A stretch of DNA of 64,000 bases, taken from contig OU015650.1 in assembly GCA_907165275.2 (NCBI GenBank), positions 3,440,001 to 3,504,000 on the forward strand, written 5' to 3'. Of the stretch, positions 43,201-54,378 are shown in pieces (the stretch's first letter is position 1; each line of letters begins with the position of its first letter). Origin of the DNA: Zygaena filipendulae. Taxonomy: Eukaryota; Arthropoda; Insecta; Lepidoptera; Zygaenidae. The translations under genes and the position numbers were made by a program. The notes below the pieces were generated by a model. That model was not told where the DNA came from. It was given only the letters and a program-made list of their open reading frames with translations, and searched no databases.

Positions 43201-45874
43201 GTAATTGTTATACGATATAATAAAAATACCTTGCGTAGCATGTCAGTAATGAAACACAAAATATAATTTTGTTGAACTCTTGTTATAGAAAAAATCCTAA
43301 TTGTAGAAATAATGAGTATCTAAATAGGATGTTTAGGATGTATACTGTAATTTGATAAAAAAAAAAATAAAGAAAAACGAAACTTTTTGTAAACGAGAAA
43401 AAAAAATTGTGTAATCTGGAAACATGAATTTTGTTGTGTGAACCTTCAAATCACAATAACAAAATATGATATTATTGTACGGTGTTGTTGAATTTGTAGG
43501 AGGTTTCGATGTTCAAAAGTCTGAACTAAATTTCAAACAAAAAAATGAATGTATTTTCACATTGTATAAAATTAATATTATACACGTTTAGTATTAAAAA
43601 CGAATTAAATATTTTAATACTGGAACATAATTAATGTTGACCCGTATTTAGGGAAGTATATTATAGTGATTTAGATATTAAATAAAAATAAAATCCCATG
43701 ATAATGATAGTAGAACACATTAAATGTTAGAAAATATGTATGTTACTGTTATTTCATACCGTAACGTTATTTATTTGATGATTCTAAACCAGCTACACGT
43801 TTTTAACTTGATTGTTCTCGGTTGTTCGTTCCTAAATATTTCATGTTTCTGATAGTGGGTATTTGATTATTGTTCGTTTATATAAAATTATTAATAAATA
43901 TTGCTCAATCACATTTTTCGATACGAGTTGAAAATTGTCATTGCTTCTGTAAAGCATATTTTCTATGAAGCATGTTTATGCAAACTATTTGAGCTACGTC
44001 ATTATATTCGATCGTCAATTTTCTTATCTTTCTGGTTAAACTCGTACGTGAGTAAAACTAGCGCTAGCCGCTATAAAAAATTATATCTTCTAAGTCTAAG
44101 ACATAAGACGTAAGATAGTAGAATATGTTAAATACGGTATTTACCATAGGTATTTCAAATTTTTTTATATCAATTCTGCAGAATTTTAAACTTAATATCA
44201 AAAAGTTATAACAAAAGGGATTAAAATGGCTCTTCCTGGCGGTTTTCAATAAAATTTTTTGATATTATGTTGTAAAACTGCAGAATTACCATTGGAAAAT
44301 AGTATTTACCTACCCTATTGTACATATTCTACAGATTTAATTTTAAATAAAATATCTTAGACGACATGATGTTTTATGCCGATTGCTGCCAGTTTCACTC
44401 TTGTACGCCCCCGTAACTCGAATATCTTCAACGGCTTTTTGTCCTCGGGAACGGCCCAACAACACTCTACAAAAGTCCTTCATAATTTTTTCTCTGAAAA
44501 AAATCGTCGCCTACTCTTTGGCTGTACAGGTAGAGCTTTGGTGTTGACATGAGAGGTCATGGAGATCCCCATCCATCCCCTCTCTAAATGCAATGTTGAT
44601 CTCTATCTGGGTTTTTACGTGTAATCAATACCTATAATCGCCATTGCATTCTAATGCCTTTTAACTTGAGGCTAGTCAAGATAATGTGTGTTCGTTATGA
44701 CGTGATTATTTTTGTCATTTTTTTTTCTTTTTCTGTAGTGTCATTTTCGGTTCGAACTTTAAACATGCTTTTTCTTTGGACGAATTCATGATTGCACTTT
44801 CAAGAATAATGGCGCTGTTAAGCGCTTTACAATATGATAAAAAATACGATGTATGTATGTATTATTCGTGATCGCAATGTAAATAACTTAAATCACGAGT
44901 CGATTAATAGGATTTCTAAAGTTACACTGTGAAAGTGCAAAATAGCGACACTAAGTAGTAGTTATTTGCACAAACTGAAAGAGTCATGCTAATCGTCCGG
45001 ACTGCATATTTTGCTAAAAACTAAATAAAATATCTGAATAATATGAGTACCAGATTCTTAAAAAAAAATTCAAATAGACTCTATTTAGTACAGTTCCAAA
45101 ATAAAATCCATCTTCTTTTATCCTCGTCGAAATGTGGTTCTGGTGATTAGTATAAAATTTCAACAGCCAGCTGGTAATGGGAGCATAATTTCCGAGGTTG
45201 TGAGCTTTGCTATCGGGAATGAGTGCAAATTTATTTAATTATAATGAATACCTATTATTATTATATAACAAAAAGTTGTTATATTATTACGTATGTATAA
45301 TATTCCTTTCGACGCACAACCGTGTTGTGTGTTAAATGTATAAAATTATTTGCTTGATTCGTTTTAGATGTACCATTTCGCTTATTTTTTTAACCTCTAA
45401 AACCTGCTGTGTCAATAGCAAAAGGTTAAGGTTCGATAAATTATATTAATTTAATTTTAATGCATTTACTGAAAATATAGTCATAATATAAGTAAGAATT
45501 TTCATTTTAATGATGATATTATATTCATCGTAGTCTTATAGCGTAGGGAGTGAAATATATTGAAAGCGCACTATCCAGTATCATTCAATTTGCAGTGGAA
45601 ATTTCAACGTCTTTTTGCTATTGGCCACAGCCTATCGTGAACAATCCAAATAGAATATAGGAATAAACATATCCTTAATGAATACTCAAGTCTATTTGAA
45701 ATTTTTAAATTATTTCCTTTTTTTTTCTATTTTTATTTAATTTCACATCCGTTGTGCAATACGAAATCTAATGTATCAATGCTTAGGTAAGTGTTAGGTA
45801 TAATTTCGTTTGATTTTACAATAATTAATAAATATCTACATAATAAAAAACCTGTTGTATTTTAAACAATATTT

Positions 45875-46072
45875 TTACTGGTATAGTTGGGGATGCTCAC
45901 TATTTTTCTGTAACATCTCCTGAGGATTTAAGTCATAGTGTTTAATTATTTTGTAAGATATTAGGGCCGGGCCGGATACTGCATTAATTTTGGCCATATG
46001 GCGCCTTGTAATCTGTCTATAGGCAGCCATTTTCTGCCCTGTGTATAAAGAATCGTATGTTGAAACAAACAT
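45875..46072 (-). CDS. Possible small protein, 65 codons, unrecognised
   Basis: An open frame from ATG to TAA in a GC-richer patch of otherwise AT-rich DNA. It uses a balanced set of amino acids, with GQKMAAYRQITRRHMAKINA in the middle and PALISYKIIKHYDLNPQEML later. An internal ATG (MAAYRQ) is an alternative start. The frame has no signal peptide, membrane segment or family motif I can name. It lies between the Mef2 3' end and the Ir21a 3' end, on the Ir21a strand. It may be a short gene, a distal exon or chance. Confidence 0.25.
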   Translation of the reverse strand: MFVSTYDSLYTGQKMAAYRQITRRHMAKINAVSGPALISYKIIKHYDLNPQEMLQKNSEHPQLYQ

Positions 46073-46170
46073 TTCAGTGGCTGAATGATATATATTAATG
46101 TAAATGGACAGTGTTAGAAAATTGTTATAAATTATTTTGATGACTGTTCGAAGGATAATAAAGAGTTGGA

Positions 46171-46533
46171 TGTCAGTTTGTTTTTTATTTAATATAAACT
46201 AAACACACTTAGGTATCAATGAAAATATAACAATACCAGTAATCATTGATTTTATCGGGAGAGAATGTCTAATTTATGTGTATGAAAACAAAAGATTATT
46301 TCAAATTATGAAAACAACGACGAATTCATTTAGGTCACTTGTATTCATTTAGACGTGAAACAGATCTCCCTTAAATTCAAACAATATCTAAGTATCTTTA
46401 GATCGGGCTTATTTCAAATATCAATTTGTATTCGTTAAAATTTGTCCACCACAAATTTATTTAGAAGCATCTGCCGTACTCCCACCACAAGGTTTCGTTA
46501 CGACACCATCAGATAGTAGTCTTTCTTTTAGAA
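46171..46533 (-). other. Ir21a 3' UTR region
   Basis: AT-rich, with AATAAA on the minus strand at 46,456-46,461 (plus strand TTTATT), 73 nt after the stop codon. This is the likely polyadenylation signal. It faces the Mef2 3' end, so the two genes converge here. Confidence 0.45.
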
Positions 46534-49500
46534 CTACCTACTTTCAAATATTTGCTGTACTTCCTTATCTACAGCAATTGTGCTCGAACTTCTTGAGTCC
46601 CGCTCATCAGTTACAAAGTTTTCATGAACTATTATACTCTCTTTACTGATATTAATTATTTCTCCATCTAAAGTGTTCCGAGAATCGGCTGATGTATTTC
46701 TGGTAACGTAAGTTGGTTTGTAAATTACGTCGTCATTTATCTTAGTTTCACTTTGCAGTTCTGATTTAGGAGACGATGCTTTAGCATCTTTTGAGGCGCT
46801 CAAATCTGCTCTCTTTCTTCTAAAACAACATCTTCTTGAGAAACCACCTATCAACTCTGATACAAGAGACGTTGCGGCTATGAGGAATCCAGCACCAAGT
46901 AAAAGAAACATTCCTTGAGTATCTTCTAATGTCAATGCTTTTTCTTCAGCTGATACAATTTTTATGGTTCCAGTTCCAGCCTTAAATAAAAGAATATTAT
47001 TACTGTCATGTTTATCTCATTTTAAATAAAAGTCTTAGTTTATATTACCGAAAGTAACTTCCCAGTACTGCTACGGAGCATTTCCCAACGAACTTCACCG
47101 ATAATTTTGTTCAGCAAGCCACTCTGTAGTATTCTGCTAATATCGGCACTCAATTTCGCTGTATACACTGAATTATTGGGAAAACTCATCGTGACGCCAA
47201 AAGGTACGAAACATTCGTTGGATATATGAAGCATAGCACGCTTCGATCTAAAAACAATTCGTAGTAAACACATACATGTGGAAAGACTTTTTTTCACCTT
47301 TCTTTTATTACTTACTCCGTTTTCGTATAATTTGACTTTATTATGTAATCTAGTTCTGCTCGAGATCCCAAAAAGGCGTAAGGCCAGAAAAACGCTTTTG
47401 TGGTATTTCTTATTCCGGATTGAACATCGCGAACAAATTCCACTTTTTTGAGGAGCTCATTTGTTTTTTTATCTGAAGAGTTGGTAAACCACGTTTCCCA
47501 TCCGCCTCGATCTATAAAATTAATATATCGTAATGATTTTTCAGAATAGCTAGTTCTGAAATTATACCTTAAGTAGTTGGTCTCACCCAAGGTTCCAATT
47601 CTATAAAATCCTGCCAAAAGTTGCTTTATGGAATCAACAGTTGAAGGAAACACTGGAAGAGTCACAAAAGCTATGATGGAACCAGTGTAGCAACTAGTAA
47701 TGATAATTGTGAACACCCAATACCATCCTGAAAAGGAAAAAAATGTTTGAAATATTTATAATTCATATACGAATCAATTTGAGAACATAATTTCAGACTC
47801 AAAAAGCGTTTTTTGTTCATCAAGTTTTCGATACTAAAATCTTACCGATAAGTAATCTAGTAGTAACCTTGGTAGTTTTACTCCAAGAGTTTTCACCAAC
47901 GAAAGTGAAACAGTTGGTAAATGTCCCGAACACATACCAAAACATGTTCTCTACTTCACCACTGTTGTGTAACAAGTGACTGAGAGTATGTTTGTCAGAG
48001 AAGGCCAAAGGAAATATTCCAATAAGATACGTAAATGTTAAAGCCACCCACACCTGCCAGTGGAAAGGGCCGAGTATTGCACGATATCTGAAAAACAATT
48101 CATTATACATAGGGAGATCTACCGAAATATGTTAATACCCAAGCTGATACTATCTTTTCGGAGGGCCAATCTCAAGATGGATGTAGAAATATCTAACGCG
48201 CATCACGATAATTAAATTGTATTCTTTCATTAATTATTTCAAACATTTTTATATACCTACTAAAAAAATTTAACCAAAACCACGCATAACGAGAAAACGA
48301 AGTACGATTTTCGACAACACCAACGATTTTTGAAACAACTACAAACTTTGCACCACTACCTCTATTCAAACCCATGATCGCTAATTGCCAGACTAATGTC
48401 TACTAGTGGCTTTGCAATTGTTTATAGTGGTACTGTAAAACAGATACCGGGGTAAAGCAGTTGACATGAGCGTGATGAAGGCTGCACAATCTTGGGAATG
48501 GGCGTAGCTCAAATCCATATTCTGAGCTCTTTCACTCGTTATGTATATTCCCGCTACACCAATATCAGCTCTGCCTGAAGTTATTTCTTTAACAACCGCA
48601 TCACCCGAACTGACAAAGAAATAATAGCAGTGTAGGTATAATTAAATACTTTTAAGTTAGTCAAAATTGTATCTTTAAAACTATAGTAGGTACCTAATGA
48701 ATGAATTGCGATGGTGCGTATAGGTTTAAAGGTTGTAATACAAGCGAAGCATTTGTAATAAAACATAATATGATAAGGCATAATGTAATAGATATATAAA
48801 TGTCTAAACGGAGTCAAGTACTTCTTCAAAAACGTTATGAGCACCTGAAACCGATGGACTTAATATTCAAAGACTTATCAATAAAAACGAGATTAAAGGG
48901 TCTGTGAAGTTAATCTGTAAAATGTGATTTCACATTATGCTTTATGTGTGTGTCACCACCAGTATATAGGTAATAATATATTCCAGTGAATCTATTTTGT
49001 TTCAACAATTAAATGACGTTTGACTTACTAGCTTACTGGATAATAATTAATTAGGTACCTTAAACTATGACGTTCTTTGGGTTCAATTATTTCGATAGAA
49101 AAATTATTTCTTGCTGCTAATAATCTCAATAGTCGTATTTCAACACCTTCCCAGATGACTCTTGGGTTTCCTCCATCTGAATCTGTTTTTATCCTTTTTT
49201 TGAAAGAAAAATATTGTATCGTAAATAAATAAACCAGTTTCTTATTTTAGTACTACTCGTACCTAATTACGATGGAATCCGTAAAAAAAATACCCATTCG
49301 TTTGTATTTAGTGCACTTTGGTCACGTTTTGGTTAGATATGCCTATGAAATGCTAACCTTCTTATCACAAACGGTGGCTGGTTAGCGGCTGCAACCACAA
49401 ACCTGTGTCCAGCATAGCCATGTGTCATTTTCGTGGGAAACAAGTTAATATCCCTTGAATATTTTCCATGAGACCAAGAGTTAAGGACTATTGGAGTACT

Positions 49501-50413
49501 TGCACCAAGACCATCTGTATACAATTTATGTGTATACAGAATATAAGGCGCTTCCTAAAAATAAGGACTCTCTTTAAAATTATATTGTACTTAGCAGTTA
49601 CCATAATGAAACAGGTTAGAATTTTTCTATATTTACTATAGTATCGTCGTCTCCATCTTTAAGACTCTGTCCTATAACAAGTAAGTTGACCAACATTCTA
49701 GATAAAGGTCCCGTAAGGAACTCATGTACCGCCCACTGCGATGATCTAGCTACAACCACAACTTTGCTCTGGGCCTGCTTACCCAAAATATTTGCACTGA
49801 ACTTAACGTCAGTAAGAAAGAGAATATAATTATGGCAATTTTCAACTGGTTTCAATAGTTTGGGTTCTTCTAATACATTACTTTCATTAATATATCCGTG
49901 TACATATGCTACAGGAAAATCTATGAATAGATTTTGAAATAAATTATTCTCTTGATTTCTTATTTCACTGTCGTATAAAATGACTGGTATACATTCATTG
50001 AGATACCTCATAGTTAGGTTGTGAATAAGGTTTATAAGAGACGGTGTTTCATCAAAAGCTTTACGTTGATTCAAGAAGTGTATATTCCAAAGTTCTTGTT
50101 TTGTTTTTGGATGACCACGGAACACAGCATCGGTAGATCTCTTCCATATTTCAGTTTTACCAGTATCTTTCCCTGATGCGTAATGTCTAAATATTCTTGT
50201 TTCATTGACATTAGACCTATCCAGACTTCCTTTTTCTAGTTTTAAGTAACTGTTTCTTGACTTTTTACTTTTATGATTCGAAATTAAATGTTTATCAATC
50301 AACGACGGGGACGGATAATATTCACTTTGTTGACCCGAAACCAATTCTAAAAGGCAAATCGTTGAAATGAATACACTGATGCAAAATTTCATTACGAATA
50401 TAAATTTTGACAA
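46534..50413 (-). CDS. Ir21a: Ionotropic receptor 21a
   Basis: A variant ionotropic glutamate receptor; the Drosophila and mosquito orthologues act in cool sensing with Ir93a and Ir25a. Exons (minus order): 50413-49637, 49554-49358, 49193-49059, 48609-48448, 48087-47846, 47727-47316, 47247-47049, 46980-46534. All phases agree; 856 codons plus stop, close to the fly length. Residues 1-27 look like a signal peptide (MKFCISVFISTICLLE); a second ATG at residue 8 is possible. Exons 2-4 form ligand-binding lobe S1 (GHRFVVAAANQPPFVIR, DIGVAGIYITSERA). M1 is near 435-455 (WQVWVALTFTYLIGIFPLAF), the pore near 474-490 (FGTFTNCFTFVGENSW), M2 near 505-530 (FTIIITSCYTGSIIAFVTLP), S2 in exons 6-7, and M3 near 732-756 (MFLLLGAGFLIAATSLVSEL). 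The remaining 100 residues are a Lys/Ser-rich cytoplasmic tail. The family is certain; the 21a assignment rests on remembered similarity. Confidence 0.92.
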
Positions 50414-50653
50414 AGACTACGACGACGACTTGGTTCGGTGCATAAAAAACAAGCGATGTTTTTTCGATCAGCATTTGATTTTTATAGGTTTTCTTTGACC
50501 TTTTACAGAACTCACTGAAATATCATCAGACAGGTGTTATGATTGAAGTTTAATTTTTGATGATCACAGTGAAGCACCCACTCGTGGTCATGGTCATAGA
50601 ACAAGGCTCGAGTGAAGGAAATTTTGTTATTCATAGCGTCATTTCTGTATAAT

Positions 50654-50917
50654 ATTTATGAAGGCAGCTGAGTAGGTTAAGATTGTTCATGACATTCATA
50701 TTTGAATTAGACACGAATATTGTGAACTGGATATTAAGTGAAGAAAACAATTTTTTATAGCTTATTAATTAAATCTGCGTTGATCAAATTATCTGAAGCT
50801 CTTGTACCTACATAAATTACTTAATACAAAAATCACAAAACTTTTAATCAATCACATCGCACCAAAATGAGTCTCAGTGCTTGAACCATAAATTCATCAT
50901 ACACTTTTAAAAGTTTA
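50654..50917 (+). repeat. Dispersed 0.3-kb duplication, copy 1
   Basis: Begins ATTTATGAAGGCAGCTGAGT and ends near CATACACTTTTAAAAG. It matches 53,692-53,990 in the same orientation with point changes and a few indels. It lies about 240 bp upstream of the Ir21a start codon, so it overlaps the likely promoter region. Confidence 0.75.
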
Positions 50918-51589
50918 AAGTTAAAAGCGTTTAGAAAAGTAAATCTATTAATTTATATATTATTAGCTTACACTTACGAATACATATTTCCTTCTATTTT
51001 TTTTCTGAATCGTTATTTACGGCAAGTGTTTAACGTTAACAGGAAAAGGTTTTGCAATACTTAATAATATTATTACCTTTTATGATTTTCAGGATTTTAA
51101 GCACGGTCGACTAAGTATGGAATATTTAACGTTTGTCCTTGGAGGTTTTGTGATATCATTCATTCCATGTTATTACAGCAATTTGCTTATGGAAAAGGTT
51201 ACAAAAATAAAATAATTTTGTTTCTCAAACGATATAGGTAAGGTACTAATAGTAATAATAGGTACAGCCAGCCACGTACTTATTCCATCGGTTGCGTTTT
51301 CGCCCTTTTTACGATATTTCTTTATCAAAATAGGTATGCATGTACATATCGTCAAACTGCCTACTTAAAAAAATAAACCGTTTCAACTATTATCAAAAAC
51401 AAACAGCATCTGTTTTCCCTAGTATGTAGGTATATTCTATGTATTTAGATATATATTTCAAAACTCCAAAACGTTTTTTTATGATTTTTAACTAGGATAG
51501 AATTGATTGGGAAGTATTGACTGAGCAATGAAATAATCTTTCCTTCTTCTAATATTACAATAGATAAGGTCATTAGTCGGTTCATTTTT

Positions 51590-51900
51590 ACTACTTATCA
51601 TCGTCATCATCATATCAGCCAAAAACTGCCCACTGCTGGACATAGGCCTCCCAAGGATCGCCATAATGACCGGTCCTGCACTTCCCGCATCCAATGGCAT
51701 CCCGTAACCTTCACCAAGTCATCGGTCCATCTTGTGACGGGGCTACCCACACCGCGTCTTCCTGTTCGTGGTCGACACTCAAGAACTTTCTTGCTCCACC
51801 GTTCTTCGAGCGATGTGCCCCGCCACTTGAGGCTTGCTATTCTTCGGCCTATGTCGGTAACCTTGGTTCGCCTGCTGATTTCCTCATTGTCGTATATACA
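51590..51900 (-). pseudogene. Non-LTR retrotransposon (LINE) remnant, C-terminal ORF2 piece
   Basis: The minus-strand translation gives RWTDDLVKVTGCHWMREVQD then RSLWRSLG, and in another frame AYVQQWAVFG. This resembles the C-terminal tail of lepidopteran endonuclease/reverse-transcriptase proteins (RWSDDL...A.DR..WR...EAY.QQW). The plus strand reads GCCCACTGCTGGACATAGGC. The piece spans two frames and has no catalytic domain, so it is dead. Confidence 0.75.
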
Positions 51901-52084
51901 GACTTTGTGGTTAACGATTATAGTGTTCTCGTCGTTTATGATTGATTGTTGACATTGTCTATGTTGTCTTTTGCATTATATCTTTTGTACGTAAACCTAG
52001 ATACGGAATAAATGTGATTCGATGTGAAATCGTGTATATAATACTCATTTTTGATTAGAGCTTTTAAACTCAAAACTTATTAAT

Positions 52085-52280
52085 CCTTAATATTATACAC
52101 GTAAATGCGAGACTATGACTTCATTTATTTGATTGTTACGCTTTCACGCCATAACTTCTCAACCGATCATCGTGAAATTTTATTGCATACACGTTGTTAG
52201 GGATACAGAGAAGAACAGAGTACTTTTTAACCCCGAATTCCCGCGGGAACTCCGAAAAAAACACGGGGAACAGCTAGTAT
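52085..52280 (+). mobile_element. Helitron copy in the intergenic region
   Basis: Starts near CCTTAATATTATACACGTAA, has TTACGCTTTCACGCCATAAC and CGAATTCCCGCGGGAACTCC, and ends in a reduced AACACGGGGAACAGCTAG|T lacking the hairpin. It is the only Lep1-like copy between 39.1 and 62 kb. Confidence 0.75.
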
Positions 52281-52376
52281 ACTTATAAACTGTTTCTTAT
52301 TCTTAGGTAATAAGGTTAGCTGAACAAAGAGGATACCTACTGTTTAAAATATAATTGTAATTAGCTATAGAAGAGC

Positions 52377-52420
52377 GGGGTCTCCTAACACAGGTATTGT
52401 TATACTTAAAAGGAGACCCC
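52377..52420. repeat. Hairpin with 10-bp GC-rich perfect stem
   Basis: GGGGTCTCCT (52,377-52,386) pairs exactly with AGGAGACCCC (52,411-52,420) across a 24-nt AT-rich loop. It stands out in AT-rich surroundings. It may be the end of an unclassified repeat. Confidence 0.55.
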
Positions 52421-52565
52421 AGTCATGTTCTAGTTTACTTTAAAGTTACCTATTGAATAAACTTATTTAAACTTTAACGACAAACGTACCGTTGAATTAG
52501 AATGTAATTACCAAAATGAAATGTTTTCGATTTTTTGAAACAGACTTCGAAATCGTTTTGTAGGG

Positions 52566-52766
52566 AGAGGAAGTAAGACAAGCTATTTACTCGAGCGGCT
52601 GGGAGAAGTCCATGGACCGGCGCGCGCGTAGTACTATCCTGATTTTACTCACGCGCGCCTCGCGGCCAGTGGTAATCCGCACTATATTTCATAGAGTGGA
52701 TCTAGCCGCTTTCAGTGATGTTAGTACTTTTTCATATTTTAGAAATTGCAAACCCATACTTCCTCT
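52566..52766. mobile_element. Possible 200-bp palindromic element
   Basis: Bounded by AGAGGAAGTA (52,566-52,575) and its inverse TACTTCCTCT (52,757-52,766). Inside, CCGGCGCGCGCG and CACGCGCGCCTCGCGG form a second, GC-rich inverted pair around 52,620-52,665. It has no open frame. It could be a MITE or a CpG-rich regulatory patch. Confidence 0.4.
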
Positions 52767-53214
52767 TTGCAAGTAATTTTTCTTTTAATCTTTTTTTTTA
52801 GGTTTGCAAGTCGGCATACGCAATTTTCAATTTTTTTAATACTATTTGGGATTAAAATATAAATATAGCTATGGCTTTTTAACTAAGAATTTGAGTTCAA
52901 TTCATGACGAACCAATTATGGATAAAGATCCCACCGAAGCTTTAAGAAGTAAACAAGGCAACTAACTACTTATAGTGTACCTAGTGTTATTTGGACCAAT
53001 CAATAATATGAAAATTTAATGTCTATTCATGTTTGTTTAATAGTTCATCTTCTGTGCTATGCTGTAACGATAAAAATTAAATTTTAGTTCCCGTTCACTA
53101 CGTAAAATAGGGTAAACACTATTTTTTGATACTATTTATGAAACATGGGAAGCGGTCGCTCATTCATACTTTTTCTGTTAATTAATTTATGTTGTAATTC
53201 TTCATGTGTTGTGT

Positions 53215-53272
53215 CAAATAAAGTTTTTCAATTCAATTCAATTTAATTTAATTCAATTCAATTCAACATTTC
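53215..53272 (+). repeat. TTCAA microsatellite after an AATAAA motif
   Basis: GTGTCAAATAAAGTTTTTC is followed by about nine units of AATTC or AATTT. An AATAAA-bearing end running into a short tandem repeat is typical of a retroelement 3' end or a retroposed transcript, but no coding remnant is visible upstream. Confidence 0.5.
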
Positions 53273-53691
53273 AACATAAGTTTGGGTGCGGATCTACGGG
53301 AGGGGAGGGCCCAGTGAGTGCACTTGCCCCTTGGCGGCCATAGTATGTAGGTACTTTAATAAGACCTTCAAAAACCTTCTTTGCAAGCTTGCGTCTTTTC
53401 ACCAAATTTTTATCATGAAATAGTGAAACGAATAAAAGGCGAACGAATGAATGAAAAAATATTCCTTTTCAAGATTTTATAGAAGATTATTTCATACGCG
53501 AACCTCAATCTAAGGTCTAATGTTGAGTAAGTAAAAAAAATCTTTGTAACGAATTTTCCGAAAGACAAGTTGGTAAGTTTGACTATGTATCGTATGATTT
53601 TTTCTCCTTATCTGCAAAAATTACGTAAAGATCTGTAAATAGAAAATGCATAGAATCATCTCCTAAACACTAAACTCTCCTATTTCCATAT

Positions 53692-53990
53692 ATTTATGAA
53701 GGCAGCTGAGTAGGATAAGATTGTTCATGACATTCATTCAAACGAATTAGATACGAGTATTGTTAACTTATATTTTGGGCTCGGGTAAAAGCGGATATTA
53801 AATGAAAATGACAATTTTTTCATAGCTTTGTAATTAAATCTGCACTGGTCAAACTATTTTGATGCGCTTGTACATAAATATTACATTCCAATTGCTTAAT
53901 ACAAAAATTACAAAACTTTCAATCAATCACATCGCACTAAAATGGGTCTCAGTGCTTATACCATAAATTCATAATACATTTTTAAAGGTT
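53692..53990 (+). repeat. Dispersed 0.3-kb duplication, copy 2
   Basis: Begins ATTTATGAAGGCAGCTGAGT and includes CTTTCAATCAATCACATCGC and GGGTCTCAGTGCTTATACCA, parallel to copy 1 at 50,654-50,917. It is about 35 bp longer through an insertion near 53,775-53,800. No terminal repeats were seen. Confidence 0.75.
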
Positions 53991-54323
53991 GAGAATACAC
54001 AAAGTGAATCTATTAATTTAAATATTACAACTATATTTACAATTGTAGAGCTTATAATAAACGATAAAAATATTAAATAATATTATATATTGCATAGCTA
54101 TAGTTTTACCAAGCACTTACGGTAGATTCAATTAAAATATAAGATTGTAACGAGACTAAAGCAAATAAAATCGATTCAGTTTATGCAAAAAATTTATTAC
54201 TATTTTCGCCAGTGGATGTTTTTATTATTTCTGACAAAATAGAACAGGAAGCATGAACTAACCTAAAATACCTTCTAAATAAAACAAAAGGAGAGTAGGT
54301 ATTGTTTAAAAAAATAATGAGCA

Positions 54324-54378
54324 GTTGCTTAGACATGTGCTGCATCACTGACGCGATGAAGACAGACGTCTAAGCAAC
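54324..54378. repeat. Hairpin with 11-bp perfect stem
   Basis: GTTGCTTAGAC (54,324-54,334) pairs with GTCTAAGCAAC (54,368-54,378) around a 33-nt loop with CTGCATCACTGACGCGATGA. The loop is GC-richer than its surroundings. Size and shape are compatible with a small foldback repeat; the inner pairing is too poor for a typical pre-miRNA. Confidence 0.5.

Larger units (their letters stand above)
39294..46170 (+). other. Mef2 3' UTR and downstream region, repeat-poor
   Basis: No Helitron, SINE or MITE copy was found in this 6.9-kb AT-rich block, and no convincing long frame. A first polyadenylation signal AATAAA is at 40,268-40,273, overlapped by a Pumilio-type element TGTAAATA (40,264-40,271). 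More AATAAA motifs occur near 43,680, 43,890 and 46,157. A very long 3' UTR with alternative ends is likely for Mef2, but the true end cannot be placed from sequence alone. Confidence 0.5.
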
